This document shows, piece after piece, positions 49,365-58,999 of a stretch of DNA of 64,000 nt. Below the pieces are notes generated by a model that saw nothing but the letters and a program-made list of their open reading frames with translations, was not told the origin of the DNA and made no database searches. The stretch covers positions 1,860,001 through 1,924,000 of the forward strand of contig NZ_CP047048.1 of assembly GCF_030408555.1 (NCBI RefSeq). Direction: 5' to 3'. Made by a program: the position numbers and the translations under genes. This stretch comes from Corynebacterium aurimucosum (GTDB taxonomy: Bacteria > Actinomycetota > Actinomycetes > Mycobacteriales > Mycobacteriaceae). Within the stretch, counting starts at the first letter, position 1; each line of letters begins with the position of its first letter.

Positions 49365-50303
49365 TTATCGCTGAAAGAAAACACGCGCACTGTTAAAAGC
49401 ACCGGACTTAACAAATGCTTGCCACAGAATTGCGATCATGCTGCCAACAGTCGCAATGCCTAGGAAATAGTTCCAGAAGTTGGTGACCTTCGAGCTAGAA
49501 GAGGAGTTCTCACCCGAGCTAAGGTTCTTATCTTCCGAAGGCGTCTGGGGCTTCGGCTTCTCCCCGTCGGACGGATCCTTGCCATTGTCCTTCTTCTGGC
49601 CACAGCCCGGGGCGACCTTGAGGGTTACCTGCGCACTATCCACCTCCGGGTTGTAGTCGGAACCGTACATGCCCATGAACAGGTAGTCGACGCCCTCAAC
49701 ATCACCAGAATCGTTCGTTCCGGGCTGCCGCTCGTACATAACGTCGGAAGCAGAAAGCGTAAGGGTATCCCCGTCCTTACTCCACTGTGCCTTACCGTTC
49801 CCGAACGCCCCTTCACCTGTGCGCTTGTTGGCCTCAACGCGGTCCTCCGGGGTGTACTGCGTCATGTGTTTGCCTTCAACAAAGTAGGCCTCGTAGCCGG
49901 AGCCGAGCTGGGCCTTATCACCTTCGGTCTGCACGAATGGGTTGGTCATCTTGGAGTACAGCGCTCCGTGGTGGCCAGTGAACGTAATCGAAGAGTCTTT
50001 AGCCTTGATCTTCGATGCAGTGACATTGCCGGCCTCGTCCACCGAGACTGTGGACGCTTCCGGATCGACTTCGAAACCGAAGGTGAAATCACCACCCGTA
50101 GGGTCGCCGTTCTCCTTCACCGTTCCGGTCGTCTCCCAGTCACCGTTAGCGATTCGTCCCTTGATGTAGGAGCGCCAAGAGTGCTTGACGCCCCAGTTGA
50201 AAGTACCGGATTCGATGGTGCAGGATTCTGCTTCTGCCGCGGTTGCCTGCGGCACAGTAATCGCCGTCGCTGCGATAGCGGTCACCAGGATTTTTTTAAA
50301 CAT
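49365..50303 (-). CDS. htaB: HtaB-like haem-binding surface protein
   Basis: Surface-anchored haem-binding protein of 312 residues. Signal peptide (residues 1-22), one HtaA domain (about 25-205, beginning [18 protein letters not shown] and containing FTGHHG), a Ser/Glu/Lys-rich spacer and a C-terminal membrane helix with a short basic tail. In C. diphtheriae HtaB passes haem from HtaA to HmuT; Tyr and His residues in the HtaA domain bind haem. The ATG at 50303 has a GGAGG ribosome site and overlaps the hmuV 3' end. Confidence 0.9.
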   Translation of the reverse strand: MFKKILVTAIAATAITVPQATAAEAESCTIESGTFNWGVKHSWRSYIKGRIANGDWETTGTVKENGDPTGGDFTFGFEVDPEASTVSVDEAGNVTASKIKAKDSSITFTGHHGALYSKMTNPFVQTEGDKAQLGSGYEAYFVEGKHMTQYTPEDRVEANKRTGEGAFGNGKAQWSKDGDTLTLSASDVMYERQPGTNDSGDVEGVDYLFMGMYGSDYNPEVDSAQVTLKVAPGCGQKKDNGKDPSDGEKPKPQTPSEDKNLSSGENSSSSSKVTNFWNYFLGIATVGSMIAILWQAFVKSGAFNSARVFFQR

Positions 50304-51090
50304 GGAAGTCCTCCAGTTGATGCGAGAAAAGTGAATTGATTGTGGGCGTGGCACGCTGTGGTTGTACCTGCAGTTCGTTGACGGAGATCGGCCAGCCGTA
50401 CACCTCTGACAAGATGGGACCGGTGAAAACCTCCGCCACGCGCCCTTGAGCTGCGATCCCCCCGCATGAGACGCACACGATGTGATCGCAATATGCAGCT
50501 GCCGCGTTCAGGTCATGAAGCACCACGAGTGCGGTTACTCCTGCCTCGCGGGCTAGGGCTTTCACAGACCCCAGTAGCTGTTCTTGGTGACGGATATCGA
50601 GGGCCGCTGTCGGTTCATCCAGCAGGACTATTGGAGTGTTTTGTGCAAGAACACGGGCAAAGGCCACCCGCGCACGTTCACCACCGGAAAGCGTGCTGAT
50701 ATCGCGTCCGGCGAGATGCGCGGCTCCAGCTGTTTCAAGGGCGGCTTCGATAAACTGCTCGTCAAGTTCGGCGTGGGGCGTTCCGCGCCAAGGGCGGCGG
50801 CCCATCGCGACAACATCGCGTACCAGAAATTCAAAGGACACCGAGACATCCTGAAGCATCACCGCACGTTTGCGTGCGAGCTCACGGGGCGAGGTCTTCG
50901 GCGACAAACCGCCGACACTGATTTCACCGGAGAAGTCGATATCACCCGCGATCGCGCCAAGGACAGTTGACTTCCCCGCACCATTCGGGCCAATTAGTCC
51001 GGTAACCTCGCCTGGTCGGGCATTAAAGGTCACGCTGTCAACGAGGGTAGCCCCGTCGACTTGGACGGTGAGGTTGTCCACGTTCAGCAT
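50296..51090 (-). CDS. hmuV: Haem ABC transporter ATP-binding protein
   Basis: ATPase of the haem importer, 264 residues. Walker [10 protein letters not shown] near residue 36, signature [15 protein letters not shown], Walker [13 protein letters not shown] and switch histidine in [11 protein letters not shown]. It powers HmuU for uptake of haem delivered by HmuT. The ATG overlaps the hmuU stop (TGATG); its 3' end overlaps the start of htaB. Confidence 0.95.
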   Translation of the reverse strand: MLNVDNLTVQVDGATLVDSVTFNARPGEVTGLIGPNGAGKSTVLGAIAGDIDFSGEISVGGLSPKTSPRELARKRAVMLQDVSVSFEFLVRDVVAMGRRPWRGTPHAELDEQFIEAALETAGAAHLAGRDISTLSGGERARVAFARVLAQNTPIVLLDEPTAALDIRHQEQLLGSVKALAREAGVTALVVLHDLNAAAAYCDHIVCVSCGGIAAQGRVAEVFTGPILSEVYGWPISVNELQVQPQRATPTINSLFSHQLEDFHV

Positions 51091-52133
51091 CAGTGCACCC
51101 CCTTTCGCATCATGCGGCGCAACAGGATGAAGAAGGTCGGTCCGCCAACTAAGGCGGTAAAAATACCGATTGGGAGGTCCGCAAAGGGAATCAAGGTTCG
51201 TGCGGCCACATCCGCAAAGCCGATTAGCACCGCGCCGCCCAGGGCGGATGCAGGAATGAGGATATGATTTTGCGGTCCTACGATGCTGCGCAACAAGTGG
51301 GGAACGATGAGCCCAACAAAGCCGATGAGGCCGGCGAAGGACACAGCTGCTGCGGTAAGCACTGCGGACGCCACAATTGCCACAATGCGCAACACAGACA
51401 CATCTACGCCAGTGTGCACAGCAGCGCGTTCACCCAGCGCAAGAATGTCAAGTTGCCTGCCCAAACGCAGGGCTACTGCTATACCGATAAGAACGATGGG
51501 AAGAACAACCCATACGTGCTTCCACTGCGAGCCGTTGAAGGAACCCATCTGCCAAAAGATGATGGCTTCCCGGTTGGCAGTCGGTGTTAGGTACACCATG
51601 AAGGAGATGATTGCATTGCACACTGCATTAATGGCGATGCCCGTGAGGATCAGGTGAACCACCGTGACGCGACCGTTATGGCGTGCAAGTTGGTAGATGA
51701 TGAAGGTAACTAAAAGTGCGCTCAAGAAAGCCAGCGCTGGCACAGTGAAAGTTCCCACGAAGGTGAGGTTGAAGACGATCGCTACAGACGCCCCAACACC
51801 TGCACCGGAGGTCACTCCGATGATGGATGGCTCCGCCAGAGGATTGGCAAAGATGGCCTGCATCAACGTGCCGGCAACGCCTAGAGCGGCGCCTACGAAG
51901 AGCCCCAAGACCAAGCGCGGCAGGCGAATATTCCATACCACGCTGGCTGTGAGGGACTCTTGCCCCGGCCCCAAAGCCAGAATCGGGAACAGATCAGAAA
52001 GTGCAACGTAATACTGTCCGAGGGCGATCGAGATGAGTCCCGCTAGAACAGCAAGCACCACTAAGGATACGAATACCGATATCCGCTGAGTGCGGCGTCG
52101 TGTGAAGACGTCGCTATGCATTGTCTGGGTCAT
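51090..52133 (-). CDS. hmuU: Haem ABC transporter permease
   Basis: FecCD-type permease of 347 residues with about nine or ten membrane helices. Family landmarks include PRLVLGLFVGAALGVAGTLMQ near residue 75, GVTSGAGVG, and the EAA-like loop GLIGFVGLIVPHLLR near residue 275. It forms the haem channel with HmuV. The start lies within the 3' end of hmuT (20 bases overlap). Confidence 0.95.
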   Translation of the reverse strand: MTQTMHSDVFTRRRTQRISVFVSLVVLAVLAGLISIALGQYYVALSDLFPILALGPGQESLTASVVWNIRLPRLVLGLFVGAALGVAGTLMQAIFANPLAEPSIIGVTSGAGVGASVAIVFNLTFVGTFTVPALAFLSALLVTFIIYQLARHNGRVTVVHLILTGIAINAVCNAIISFMVYLTPTANREAIIFWQMGSFNGSQWKHVWVVLPIVLIGIAVALRLGRQLDILALGERAAVHTGVDVSVLRIVAIVASAVLTAAAVSFAGLIGFVGLIVPHLLRSIVGPQNHILIPASALGGAVLIGFADVAARTLIPFADLPIGIFTALVGGPTFFILLRRMMRKGVH

Positions 52134-53166
52134 ATACAGCCTTTGCGAGTTTGACCAACGTCTGACCGGTCATAGGGCCGAAGGCCAAGGATTGACCGTC
52201 GGGGATGGTGACGATGCGCTGCTTTTGGCCAGCGATGGTCTGAGCCACACCAGGGCGTTCCAGCAGACCGTCAATTCCCCCTGTGGATTTCAATCCATCG
52301 GTCATCATGATGATGACCTCCGGGTTGATGCGGGCCAGCGCTTCTGCATTAGCAGGTTCGGCATAAGAAAGGTGGTTCTCCGCAGCGAGGTCGACTCCTC
52401 CAATTCCTTCGATGAGGTCCTGGGCACCGGTCCCCTCCCCCATGATGAAGAACACGCCGCCGTTTCCACGGGCGTAGAGGAAGGCCATACGCATTGGCTC
52501 CTCGGGGGAGATGGCCTTAATGGCTTCCTTCGCCTCATCTATTTCCTTGATGGAGCGCTCTGATAACTTGCGGGCCTCGTCCGGAAGCCCGACGGTTTCA
52601 CCCAGCGTGATGATGTCTTCGTCAACCGAGTCGATGGTCCGCTGCGGTTCCATAACCACAGTGGTCACGCCTGCTTCACGGATCTGATCGATCGCATCAC
52701 GGGGCCCAATGGAGTGGTCCACGATAACGAGCGTCGGGTTAAGTTCCAGGACTGCCTCAACATTGATATTGTGGCCGCCTTCAGTCACAACAGGACGGTC
52801 CGCCAGATTCGGTTCAGTGGAAGAGACGGTGCGGCCAACGATATTGTCCGCGAGCCCCAATCCACTCAGCGTTTTGGTGTAGGTCCCATAAATATCCAGC
52901 GCCAGAATCCGCGAGACGTCCGTGACGGAGACGTCATAACCATCAGCGTCAGTAAGTTCCACGGGAAGGGCGGGCTGGGCATTTGTGCTTACGGGCTCGA
53001 TATCGACGAAGTCACTGACCTCAGTAACGCCTTCGAACGAGCGAGGGTCGGAGAGGTCCTGCGGTTCTGGTAGCTGGTCTGTATAGCTTCCCTGTACGCC
53101 ACAGGCGGTCAGTCCCACAATGCACAGAAGCGGGATAAGGAAACGTAGGAGTAGTTTCACGGCCAT
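52114..53166 (-). CDS. hmuT: Haem-binding lipoprotein
   Basis: Substrate-binding lipoprotein of 350 residues anchored to the outer face of the membrane. The lipobox LTAC (cysteine near residue 22) follows a short signal peptide. Domain features include SRILALDIYGTYTKTLSGLG and VTEGGHNINVEAVLELNPTL, with the GGHN histidine matching the haem-ligating position of HmuT proteins, and the second domain with DLIEGIGGVDLA and YAEPANAEALARINPEVI. It receives haem from HtaA or HtaB. Confidence 0.95.
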   Translation of the reverse strand: MAVKLLLRFLIPLLCIVGLTACGVQGSYTDQLPEPQDLSDPRSFEGVTEVSDFVDIEPVSTNAQPALPVELTDADGYDVSVTDVSRILALDIYGTYTKTLSGLGLADNIVGRTVSSTEPNLADRPVVTEGGHNINVEAVLELNPTLVIVDHSIGPRDAIDQIREAGVTTVVMEPQRTIDSVDEDIITLGETVGLPDEARKLSERSIKEIDEAKEAIKAISPEEPMRMAFLYARGNGGVFFIMGEGTGAQDLIEGIGGVDLAAENHLSYAEPANAEALARINPEVIIMMTDGLKSTGGIDGLLERPGVAQTIAGQKQRIVTIPDGQSLAFGPMTGQTLVKLAKAVYDPDNA

Positions 53167-53170
53167 CTTT

Positions 53171-55021
53171 CTAGGAGTTGTTCATAATGAGGCGGCTGGT
53201 GGAGCCTCCGGCGATAATGAGCCCGGCGATGAGCAGGAGGAGGTAGGTAACTGGGTCATCTGTGGTGCCGTTCGCGGAGCTCGCGGACTTGATCTGGAAT
53301 TTCTTTGAGCCATCTTCATAGCCCTGCGAGGAGTCACTGGCTAGTGCGTTTTCCACAGCGTCGGAGTTGACGCCACCGTTGCTCTTCGCCCCAGAGCCGG
53401 CACTATCTCCCGCGCTGGACGAGCCTCCGCTGCTAGTGCTGCCGTTAGCGTCGTTGCAATCAGCGTTTCCGCCCAGGCTGGCGTTGAAACTTAGCGGATC
53501 GAGCTGGGTTCCAGGCTCATAGAATTCGGCGAATGCCTTGGAGCCAACGTCAGTCAGGGATACTGTTGCTTCACCCGATACGGCATCTGTTCCCACATCC
53601 AGAGACGTGAAATTCAAGTCGGCGATGGCGGTGCGTCCGAAGTCCTTCTTCTCGCCTTCCATGTTGGAGGAGCGCACGTCGCCGATTAGTTTTCCGGTTT
53701 TACCGTTGAAGGAGATTTCTAGGTTCGCAATATTGAGGTCGAGCTTGCCGTGGTGGCCGGTGAACTGGATGCTTCCGCCGTAGCGCACGGAACCCGCGCC
53801 GTCCTTAACTGCGCCTGAGTTGCCGGAAAACTGGAATCTACTATTGCTGTATCCGACTCCCGAGAGTTCCCATTTTCCTTGCGCAATGGAGCCGGTGATA
53901 TAGGACTGGAATGACTTCTTCACTCCCCACTGCGCCGTAGCTTGGGTCACACCGGTGGCTTGGCAGGTTTCGTTGGCTGCACCGGATGCTCCAGACGAAG
54001 AGTCCGCCGAGCCCGTCGCACCCGTAGCGCCGGAGCTCGACGCGCCAGCTGTTGATGCTCCACTACTGTTTCCGCTGCCAGCTGCCACTGTTTCTGGAAG
54101 GTCGTTGCCGCTGAGGCCCGAAGTAGTGGTGCTACCAGTGGCGGAGGTTCCAGATGATGCGCTAGCCGACGCTCCGGAAGCCGCCGAGTTGGTGTCGCCC
54201 CGCTTCTTGAATGAGTCCAACTCATCCAAGAAAGCCTGAGTATTGCCCATAAACGTGGTGATACCGTTCATGGTGTCATTGGTTTCGGACAAAATAGCCA
54301 TGGCTTCCTTGTTGAAGCCCGTAAAGGTGCCGGTAATAGAGTTCAGCTTCCGTTTCGAGCCAGATCCATTGCCGCCTGAGCCGCCAGAACCAGAGCAGGA
54401 TCCATCCAACGCAATGGTGCCTGAGGAAGGATCGAGTTTTTCACCCTGCTCATAGAAGCCCGTGAAAAGCTTGACTCCCCCGGCACTAAGGGACGTGGTT
54501 CCTGCCAGGTTCACTGCCGAGCCGTTGTCTTTGACAGGCTCCTGCAGATTAATGGTGGCGATGACCTCATCGTCGCCTTGAATCTGGGCCCCGCGGGTGT
54601 AGTTGCTTCGGTTCAGTTCATAAGAAACGTAATCAACCGTCACTTTTGCTTGGTCACCGGAAGCAATGACCTTGAAGTCCGACATTGTCATGTCGAGAAC
54701 CCCGTCATGTCCTGTGAAGTTCAGCGTGCCTTGGAACGGGATGGTGACTGTACCGCCAGAGGACGTGGGCGCGCTTGCTTGGAACACAAAAGCACCGTTG
54801 CCTTTTTCATCACCGCTAAAGCCGATACCGCTGGCTCCCCAGCCGCCGCGGGCGATATTGCCTTTGATGTAGCTTCGGAAGGATTGCTTGATCCCCCAGT
54901 TCCACGTACAGGAAGTCTCTGCGTGAGCTACCGGGGCGCTGTTCAAAAATGGAACGGCACCGAGAGCAAGGGGAGCTGCGAGCACCACACCGCATGCTGA
55001 GCGCCAGAGATTGCGAATCAT
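53171..55021 (-). CDS. htaA: HtaA haem-acquisition surface protein, two HtaA domains
   Basis: Surface protein of 616 residues: signal peptide (about 1-34), first HtaA domain (about 35-220, [24 protein letters not shown]), a low-complexity Ser/Gly/Ala/Thr linker (about 275-355), second HtaA domain (about 360-525, [23 protein letters not shown]), an acidic/Ser-rich spacer and a C-terminal membrane helix with a short tail. In C. diphtheriae the CR domains of HtaA take haem from haemoglobin. Heads the hmu operon; two overlapping DtxR-like boxes lie 37-70 bases upstream. Confidence 0.95.
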   Translation of the reverse strand: MIRNLWRSACGVVLAAPLALGAVPFLNSAPVAHAETSCTWNWGIKQSFRSYIKGNIARGGWGASGIGFSGDEKGNGAFVFQASAPTSSGGTVTIPFQGTLNFTGHDGVLDMTMSDFKVIASGDQAKVTVDYVSYELNRSNYTRGAQIQGDDEVIATINLQEPVKDNGSAVNLAGTTSLSAGGVKLFTGFYEQGEKLDPSSGTIALDGSCSGSGGSGGNGSGSKRKLNSITGTFTGFNKEAMAILSETNDTMNGITTFMGNTQAFLDELDSFKKRGDTNSAASGASASASSGTSATGSTTTSGLSGNDLPETVAAGSGNSSGASTAGASSSGATGATGSADSSSGASGAANETCQATGVTQATAQWGVKKSFQSYITGSIAQGKWELSGVGYSNSRFQFSGNSGAVKDGAGSVRYGGSIQFTGHHGKLDLNIANLEISFNGKTGKLIGDVRSSNMEGEKKDFGRTAIADLNFTSLDVGTDAVSGEATVSLTDVGSKAFAEFYEPGTQLDPLSFNASLGGNADCNDANGSTSSGGSSSAGDSAGSGAKSNGGVNSDAVENALASDSSQGYEDGSKKFQIKSASSANGTTDDPVTYLLLLIAGLIIAGGSTSRLIMNNS

Positions 55022-55057
55022 GTTGAGAACCTTGTTTCATCCAATACTAATTATCGG

Positions 55058-55091
55058 CTAGGCTTGCCTTACTTAGGTAATCCTGCCCTAA
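55058..55091. promoter_or_regulatory. Two overlapping DtxR-like iron boxes
   Basis: TTAGGTAATCCTGCCCTAA at 55073-55091 matches the 19-bp DtxR consensus TTAGGTTAGCCTAACCTAA at 15 positions, and CTAGGCTTGCCTTACTTAG at 55058-55076 at about 13, by hand count. They lie between htaA and the divergent gene at 55135. Confidence 0.75.
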
Positions 55092-55092
55092 A

Positions 55093-55108
55093 TTGACAGG
55101 CCTGTCAA
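55093..55108. promoter_or_regulatory. Perfect 16-bp palindrome
   Basis: TTGACAGGCCTGTCAA is its own complement. It adjoins the DtxR boxes by one base and contains TTGACA, a possible -35 of the plus-strand gene at 55135. Candidate operator for a second regulator. Confidence 0.5.
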
Positions 55109-55134
55109 CATATCACTAGACCGGAGGAAACAGC

Positions 55135-55599
55135 ATGCACAGCCACCCCCACACCGATATCTTCAGGGGCATCTACCCCGACGTAGATCCGACCCAAAAG
55201 TTCCCCCCTACTCTGTCGGAACGCGTGGCTTTAGCATTCGCCGTCGGTGTTTTCATGTTCGGCGGAGTGAAGGGAGACCTACTCATCGCTGGCGTAGGGC
55301 TGGTGTTTGTTGTGGGCTGCGTTTGGACGCTTTCCCGAAAGACTCCCCGGCGCATCCGTAGCGAAGCGCGTAGCCGGTTCCCCCAAGAACCATGGGTGGA
55401 AAACCCTAGCCCCCTTATCCCCGCTTTATGGCTCGTGCTCGGTGCACTCGCTGTAACCGCATGGTGGTTTACCCCAGATGAGTTTCTCACATGGAGCGCT
55501 TCCGCAGTGGCTATCCTGGCAGCCGCTGTAACGTGGTACATGCCGGCTATACAGGCCCGACGCGCGGATGTGCCTGAAGGACCTGACTCAAACCTATAA
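55135..55599 (+). CDS. Hypothetical membrane protein, divergent from htaA
   Basis: Protein of 154 residues with no recognised family. It starts with a His-rich MHSHPHTD tail, then two helices near residues 32-62, a cytoplasmic basic stretch (KTPRRIRSEARSR), and two more near residues 95-140. The ATG has a good GGAGGA ribosome site. Its promoter region is shared with the iron boxes and the 16-bp palindrome, so it could be iron- or haem-regulated. Function unknown. Confidence 0.75.
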   Translation: MHSHPHTDIFRGIYPDVDPTQKFPPTLSERVALAFAVGVFMFGGVKGDLLIAGVGLVFVVGCVWTLSRKTPRRIRSEARSRFPQEPWVENPSPLIPALWLVLGALAVTAWWFTPDEFLTWSASAVAILAAAVTWYMPAIQARRADVPEGPDSNL

Positions 55600-55747
55600 C
55601 AAACCCAAGCTTCCGTAACCCCGCGAGCCCGATCCTCAAAGCTAGCAGGCATATACGGGCAGGTTGCCCACCCCACAAGAGACCGATTCCGCAAAGTTCA
55701 GCACAGCAATAGGACAGTAGTTGGTGGATGCAGCTACCATGCCAGCT

Positions 55748-56707
55748 GTGACTGAGAAATTCCGCCAACTGCCACCGCCCGGCCCCGCGTGGGGCGGCAG
55801 CCTCATGGGCACCTCCATCGTCTCCCGGCTGCTCGTTGAGGAAGGCATGCTGACAGGTTCCGCTGTTTTCGCAGCACTGTCCTGCGTCATCCTCCTCGTG
55901 CTGACAGTAGGTTTCGCGGTCTACCGCCAGCCCAGCTTTGCCCGGACCTCCATGGCGGAATGGTCCATGTACTTCATCGGCATCCTGGCGCTCGGCGCAG
56001 CACTGTCGGGTTTGACGGATATCGGAACATTCCGTCTAGTGGGCTTTTGGATAGGCGGCCCCGTCACCGTCATCACCTGGGCTATTCAGCTCACCCGCTT
56101 CGACGGCCAGCCGCGGTTTACCTGGGGCCTGCCGCTGGTCGGCCCCATGATTTCCTCCTCCGTAGCCGGCTTCCTCGCCTTGGACTATGGCCATGCATAC
56201 CACGTCATGGGCACGGTTCTTTTTGTCATGTCGCTTTCTACGGCGGTCCCTATCTTCATCCGCGTGTACTGGGCCGCCTGGCAGGGCAAGGTCAATCTCA
56301 CCGGCGCCAACTCCGCGACGGCCTGGGTTCCGCTGGGCGTGGTGGGCCAATCCACTACCGCGATGCAGATCCTCTATCCCGGTAGCTTCTCTGTCTATTA
56401 CGGGCTTACCGCAATGGTGATCGCCATTCCCCTCGCGCTCTATGCCATGGTCACCTTCTACCCCAACGTGGCTCGCTGGGTGGATTACTCGCCTGCGTGG
56501 TGGGCGTGCACCTTTCCGCCGGGAACGGTCAGCATGGGCGGGCACCAGATAGCGCTGGTAAATGGCTCTGAGCTCCTAGACCTCATCGCGCTCAGCATCC
56601 CGGTACTCCTCATCGCGCACTGGTCTGCCTGCTCCTGCCGCTTCATTAGCTGGATCATCAAAGGCCGGCGCGCACAGCGAAGCGGGGCCAGCCCAGTCTC
56701 GGACTAG
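55748..56707 (+). CDS. TDT-family (tellurite-resistance/dicarboxylate) transporter
   Basis: Membrane protein of about 319 residues and ten helices, resembling the TDT/SLAC1 family (C4-dicarboxylate or sulfite exporters, TehA-like). The N-terminal PPPGPAWGGSLMGTSIVSRLL and repeated short helices fit that family. The start is taken as GTG 55748 with TACCAT 7 bases before; alternatives are TTG 55721, GTG 55724 and ATG 55739, adding up to nine residues. Substrate is not predictable. Confidence 0.75.
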   Translation: MTEKFRQLPPPGPAWGGSLMGTSIVSRLLVEEGMLTGSAVFAALSCVILLVLTVGFAVYRQPSFARTSMAEWSMYFIGILALGAALSGLTDIGTFRLVGFWIGGPVTVITWAIQLTRFDGQPRFTWGLPLVGPMISSSVAGFLALDYGHAYHVMGTVLFVMSLSTAVPIFIRVYWAAWQGKVNLTGANSATAWVPLGVVGQSTTAMQILYPGSFSVYYGLTAMVIAIPLALYAMVTFYPNVARWVDYSPAWWACTFPPGTVSMGGHQIALVNGSELLDLIALSIPVLLIAHWSACSCRFISWIIKGRRAQRSGASPVSD

Positions 56708-56742
56708 CCCCGCCACGCGAAAATTTGGATGCTTAGGAAGCC

Positions 56743-57324
56743 TTAGTTCTCGGCCTTCTCAAACTGAATGACCTGGCCCTGGCTGCCCAGCGCAAAGGTG
56801 TTGCCCTCTACGGGGATGACCACTGGCTTGGCGGAGAGGATGGCGTTGAGCGCATCGGCATCGGCCATCTCATCCGGGCCGCAGGCACGCATCGTAGAAT
56901 TCAGGTTCTCCACCACGATGGCATCGGTCTGATCCAGCGTGTAGCTACCACCACCGGAATTGCAGCCATCGTTGAAGTTCAGCGTGCCATCCTCATTGAA
57001 GGTCACGGAGATGTCCGGGTTCTTCTTTGCGGTGAAAGTACCGTTGAGAACCTTCTGGGCCTCGTCAGCTGGCAGCTTATCCTGCAGACCGTCGACGTCC
57101 TCGTACTTCTCAATCAAGCCAGAGCCTTCCGGTGCTTCCGAATCCTTGGAGGAGGAGAAGGAGTCACCGAACAGACGCGAGCTCAGCTCCTGGATCTGGC
57201 TGGTCTTCACGGAGTCGGCGGAGGACATCTCTTGCGCACCGGCGGTACCGGCACCCAGGACGCCGCCGGCGAGGGCGACGAACGCGGTTGCAGTGGTTAC
57301 TTTCTTCAGTATGCGTGAAATCAT
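56743..57324 (-). CDS. Secreted META-domain protein
   Basis: Exported protein of 193 residues: signal peptide (MISRILKKVTTATAF, cleavage after AGAQ), a Ser/Glu-rich spacer, then a META/HslJ-like domain (about 95-190) with GCNSGGGSY and NLNSTMRACGPDE, typical of this fold. META-domain proteins occur in motility and stress contexts; function here is unknown. TAGCTT ends 7 bases before ATG 57324, fixing this start over a longer one at 57360. Confidence 0.82.
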   Translation of the reverse strand: MISRILKKVTTATAFVALAGGVLGAGTAGAQEMSSADSVKTSQIQELSSRLFGDSFSSSKDSEAPEGSGLIEKYEDVDGLQDKLPADEAQKVLNGTFTAKKNPDISVTFNEDGTLNFNDGCNSGGGSYTLDQTDAIVVENLNSTMRACGPDEMADADALNAILSAKPVVIPVEGNTFALGSQGQVIQFEKAEN

Positions 57325-57452
57325 GGCCCCGAAGCTATCGAGCATCACCGGCAGCATCAACCCATATCATGCGTTTCTGATGATATTTTACGGCAACTCC
57401 AACACTCTAAACCCACAGGCAAGCTCCTCAGAAAACGGCACTGCGCTGGAGT

Positions 57453-57983
57453 TTAAGTGCGCTTAACGTAGCCCATCCGCGGGCGGAAGCCCTGCGGGTG
57501 CTTCATCTGCGCCACTGCATCCCCGATAATCATGCGGTGGCGGGCGCTGACGGACGTCGGCATCTGCGCCACGGAGAACCACTGCGCGGCAAGGTTTTCT
57601 TCGTCGGAGATGACCGGCTCCGCATCATCCGGCACGGAAACGCGAATGGCGGTATCCATGAACATGCAATTGTCCCCATTGGGGTAAGTCACTGGGCCCA
57701 CCTGCCCCACCCCAAGAAGCGCTTCGATGCGCCCGTCAAGACCAATCTCTTCTTTAACTTCACGCAGTGCGGTCGCCGTAATCTCCTCACCCGGCTCACA
57801 GATACCGGAGATAGGACCCCACGCACCAGTATCGGCACGCTGAGCAAGCAGGACCGATGGCAGCTCCCAGATCGCGGAGCCGGTAGGCACGGCCCGCACA
57901 ATAACCGCGGTCACGCCGGGCAAAAAGAGCTGCTCGTGGCCGATTTTCTCACGCAGGGACACAATATAATCAGGAGTGGGCAT
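57453..57983 (-). CDS. NUDIX hydrolase
   Basis: Pyrophosphohydrolase of 176 residues. The Nudix box is complete: GICEPGEEITATALREVKEEIGL near residues 79-101 (G-x5-E-x7-R-E-x2-E-E-x-G). Substrate may be a nucleoside diphosphate derivative such as an oxidised or ADP-linked compound. TAAGAT (57991-57996 complement) is exactly 7 bases before the ATG, so leaderless. It is a single-gene unit between the META gene and the lipoprotein. Confidence 0.92.
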   Translation of the reverse strand: MPTPDYIVSLREKIGHEQLFLPGVTAVIVRAVPTGSAIWELPSVLLAQRADTGAWGPISGICEPGEEITATALREVKEEIGLDGRIEALLGVGQVGPVTYPNGDNCMFMDTAIRVSVPDDAEPVISDEENLAAQWFSVAQMPTSVSARHRMIIGDAVAQMKHPQGFRPRMGYVKRT

Positions 57984-58001
57984 GGGCTTTATCTTAGCGT
58001 C

Positions 58002-58871
58002 TTAGAGCTGCGCCAGAATCTCCGGCAGGAGCGCCTCAATGTCAGAGGCGGGAGTAAAAGACATCTCTGCCTCCGAGCCGTGAGCACAACCCTCGCTACC
58101 CGCGGCCGCTTCCGTCGTACCGGACAGAACTCCCACAATCACGCCTTCATAGGGGCTGCCCGGCGCGCCAAAGACCGGTGCGCCGGAATCACCGTGTGTG
58201 GAGCAGACGTGGGCGCGCGCAGAGATAGTATCCACAGTGCGCTCACCAAACTGGAGTTTCCCGTGTCCCTCTCCGTGTGTGAGCGGGCCGCAGGTCTCAC
58301 CGGTGATGCGCCCCAGCTTGCACACCTCATCGGGAAGTTCCTCCTGCTCGGCCGCGACCACGCTGGTGGGCATGTCCTGCGGAACATAAAACTCCGCCTG
58401 CCGCGTTATCTCCACTAAGGCAAAATCAAGCTGGTGCGTGTCCGGTGCGCTGAGGTCGGAGTAGATGATGCTGCCAACGGGCTCGGCCGGGTAAATGAAC
58501 TCCCCGTCCGCGGCACCCGCCCACACCGTATCCCCGGGCTCACCGCAATGGGAGGCGGTAACGGCGATGGTGCGGCCGTCGTCAAGCACAAAGCTCCATG
58601 CCACCGTACAGAGGTTGAAGTCGAAGGCTTCGCCGGGAACGGGCTGCATGCTAGAGATATCCAATGCTGCCCCCGGCGGCACCGGAGACGCACCCGGAGT
58701 GTGTGTTTGCGGCGGGGGCGGCTCAATAGTGGCGTTCTCGAACGGATGTGAGGCGGCCTCGGGAACGGGCTCAACGCCCGTGTGCACCGTGCACCCAGCC
58801 GCCGCCAGAGCTGCTGTGCTGAGTGCCCCAAGCAGGAGAAACCTAGGCATCCTCTTCTGGTGCAGCCTCAC
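58002..58871 (-). CDS. Trypsin-like serine protease lipoprotein
   Basis: Exported lipoprotein of 289 residues with a chymotrypsin-fold (S1) domain. The lipobox AAGC puts the cysteine near residue 27, and a Pro-rich spacer follows. The catalytic triad is seen as TASHC (His near residue 108), DFAL (Asp near 149) and THGDSGAPVF (Ser near 227). Pairs of Cys suggest disulfides. Two starts are possible: GTG 58871, used here, and ATG 58850, which overlaps the 3' end of the 50-residue gene. It sits downstream of thrC and that small gene, likely in one transcript. Target unknown. Confidence 0.82.
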   Translation of the reverse strand: MRLHQKRMPRFLLLGALSTAALAAAGCTVHTGVEPVPEAASHPFENATIEPPPPQTHTPGASPVPPGAALDISSMQPVPGEAFDFNLCTVAWSFVLDDGRTIAVTASHCGEPGDTVWAGAADGEFIYPAEPVGSIIYSDLSAPDTHQLDFALVEITRQAEFYVPQDMPTSVVAAEQEELPDEVCKLGRITGETCGPLTHGEGHGKLQFGERTVDTISARAHVCSTHGDSGAPVFGAPGSPYEGVIVGVLSGTTEAAAGSEGCAHGSEAEMSFTPASDIEALLPEILAQL

Positions 58872-58995
58872 CCGCGTTCGCCTTATTCTCCTTATTTTCC
58901 TTCTCCATCTCCGCGACCTGCTTCATGTCACGGATGAACTTTTCTGGGTCAAATTCGGTAAAGTACTCTGGGCCCGAGAACTGTTCCTGTGCCAT
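58843..58995 (-). CDS. Small acidic 50-residue protein downstream of thrC
   Basis: Short gene not usually caught by length cut-offs. It encodes 50 residues: MAQEQFSGPEYFTEF, a helix with FIRDMKQVAEMEKEN, then an Ala/Glu-rich acidic tail. A GGAGG ribosome site lies inside the thrC tail, and its ATG is 5 bases beyond the thrC stop, so translation is coupled. Its 3' end overlaps the lipoprotein gene. Codon use looks normal. It appears to be the counterpart of a small hypothetical gene next to thrC in C. glutamicum. Function unknown. Confidence 0.75.
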   Translation of the reverse strand: MAQEQFSGPEYFTEFDPEKFIRDMKQVAEMEKENKENKANAGEAAPEEDA

Positions 58996-58999
58996 TGGC

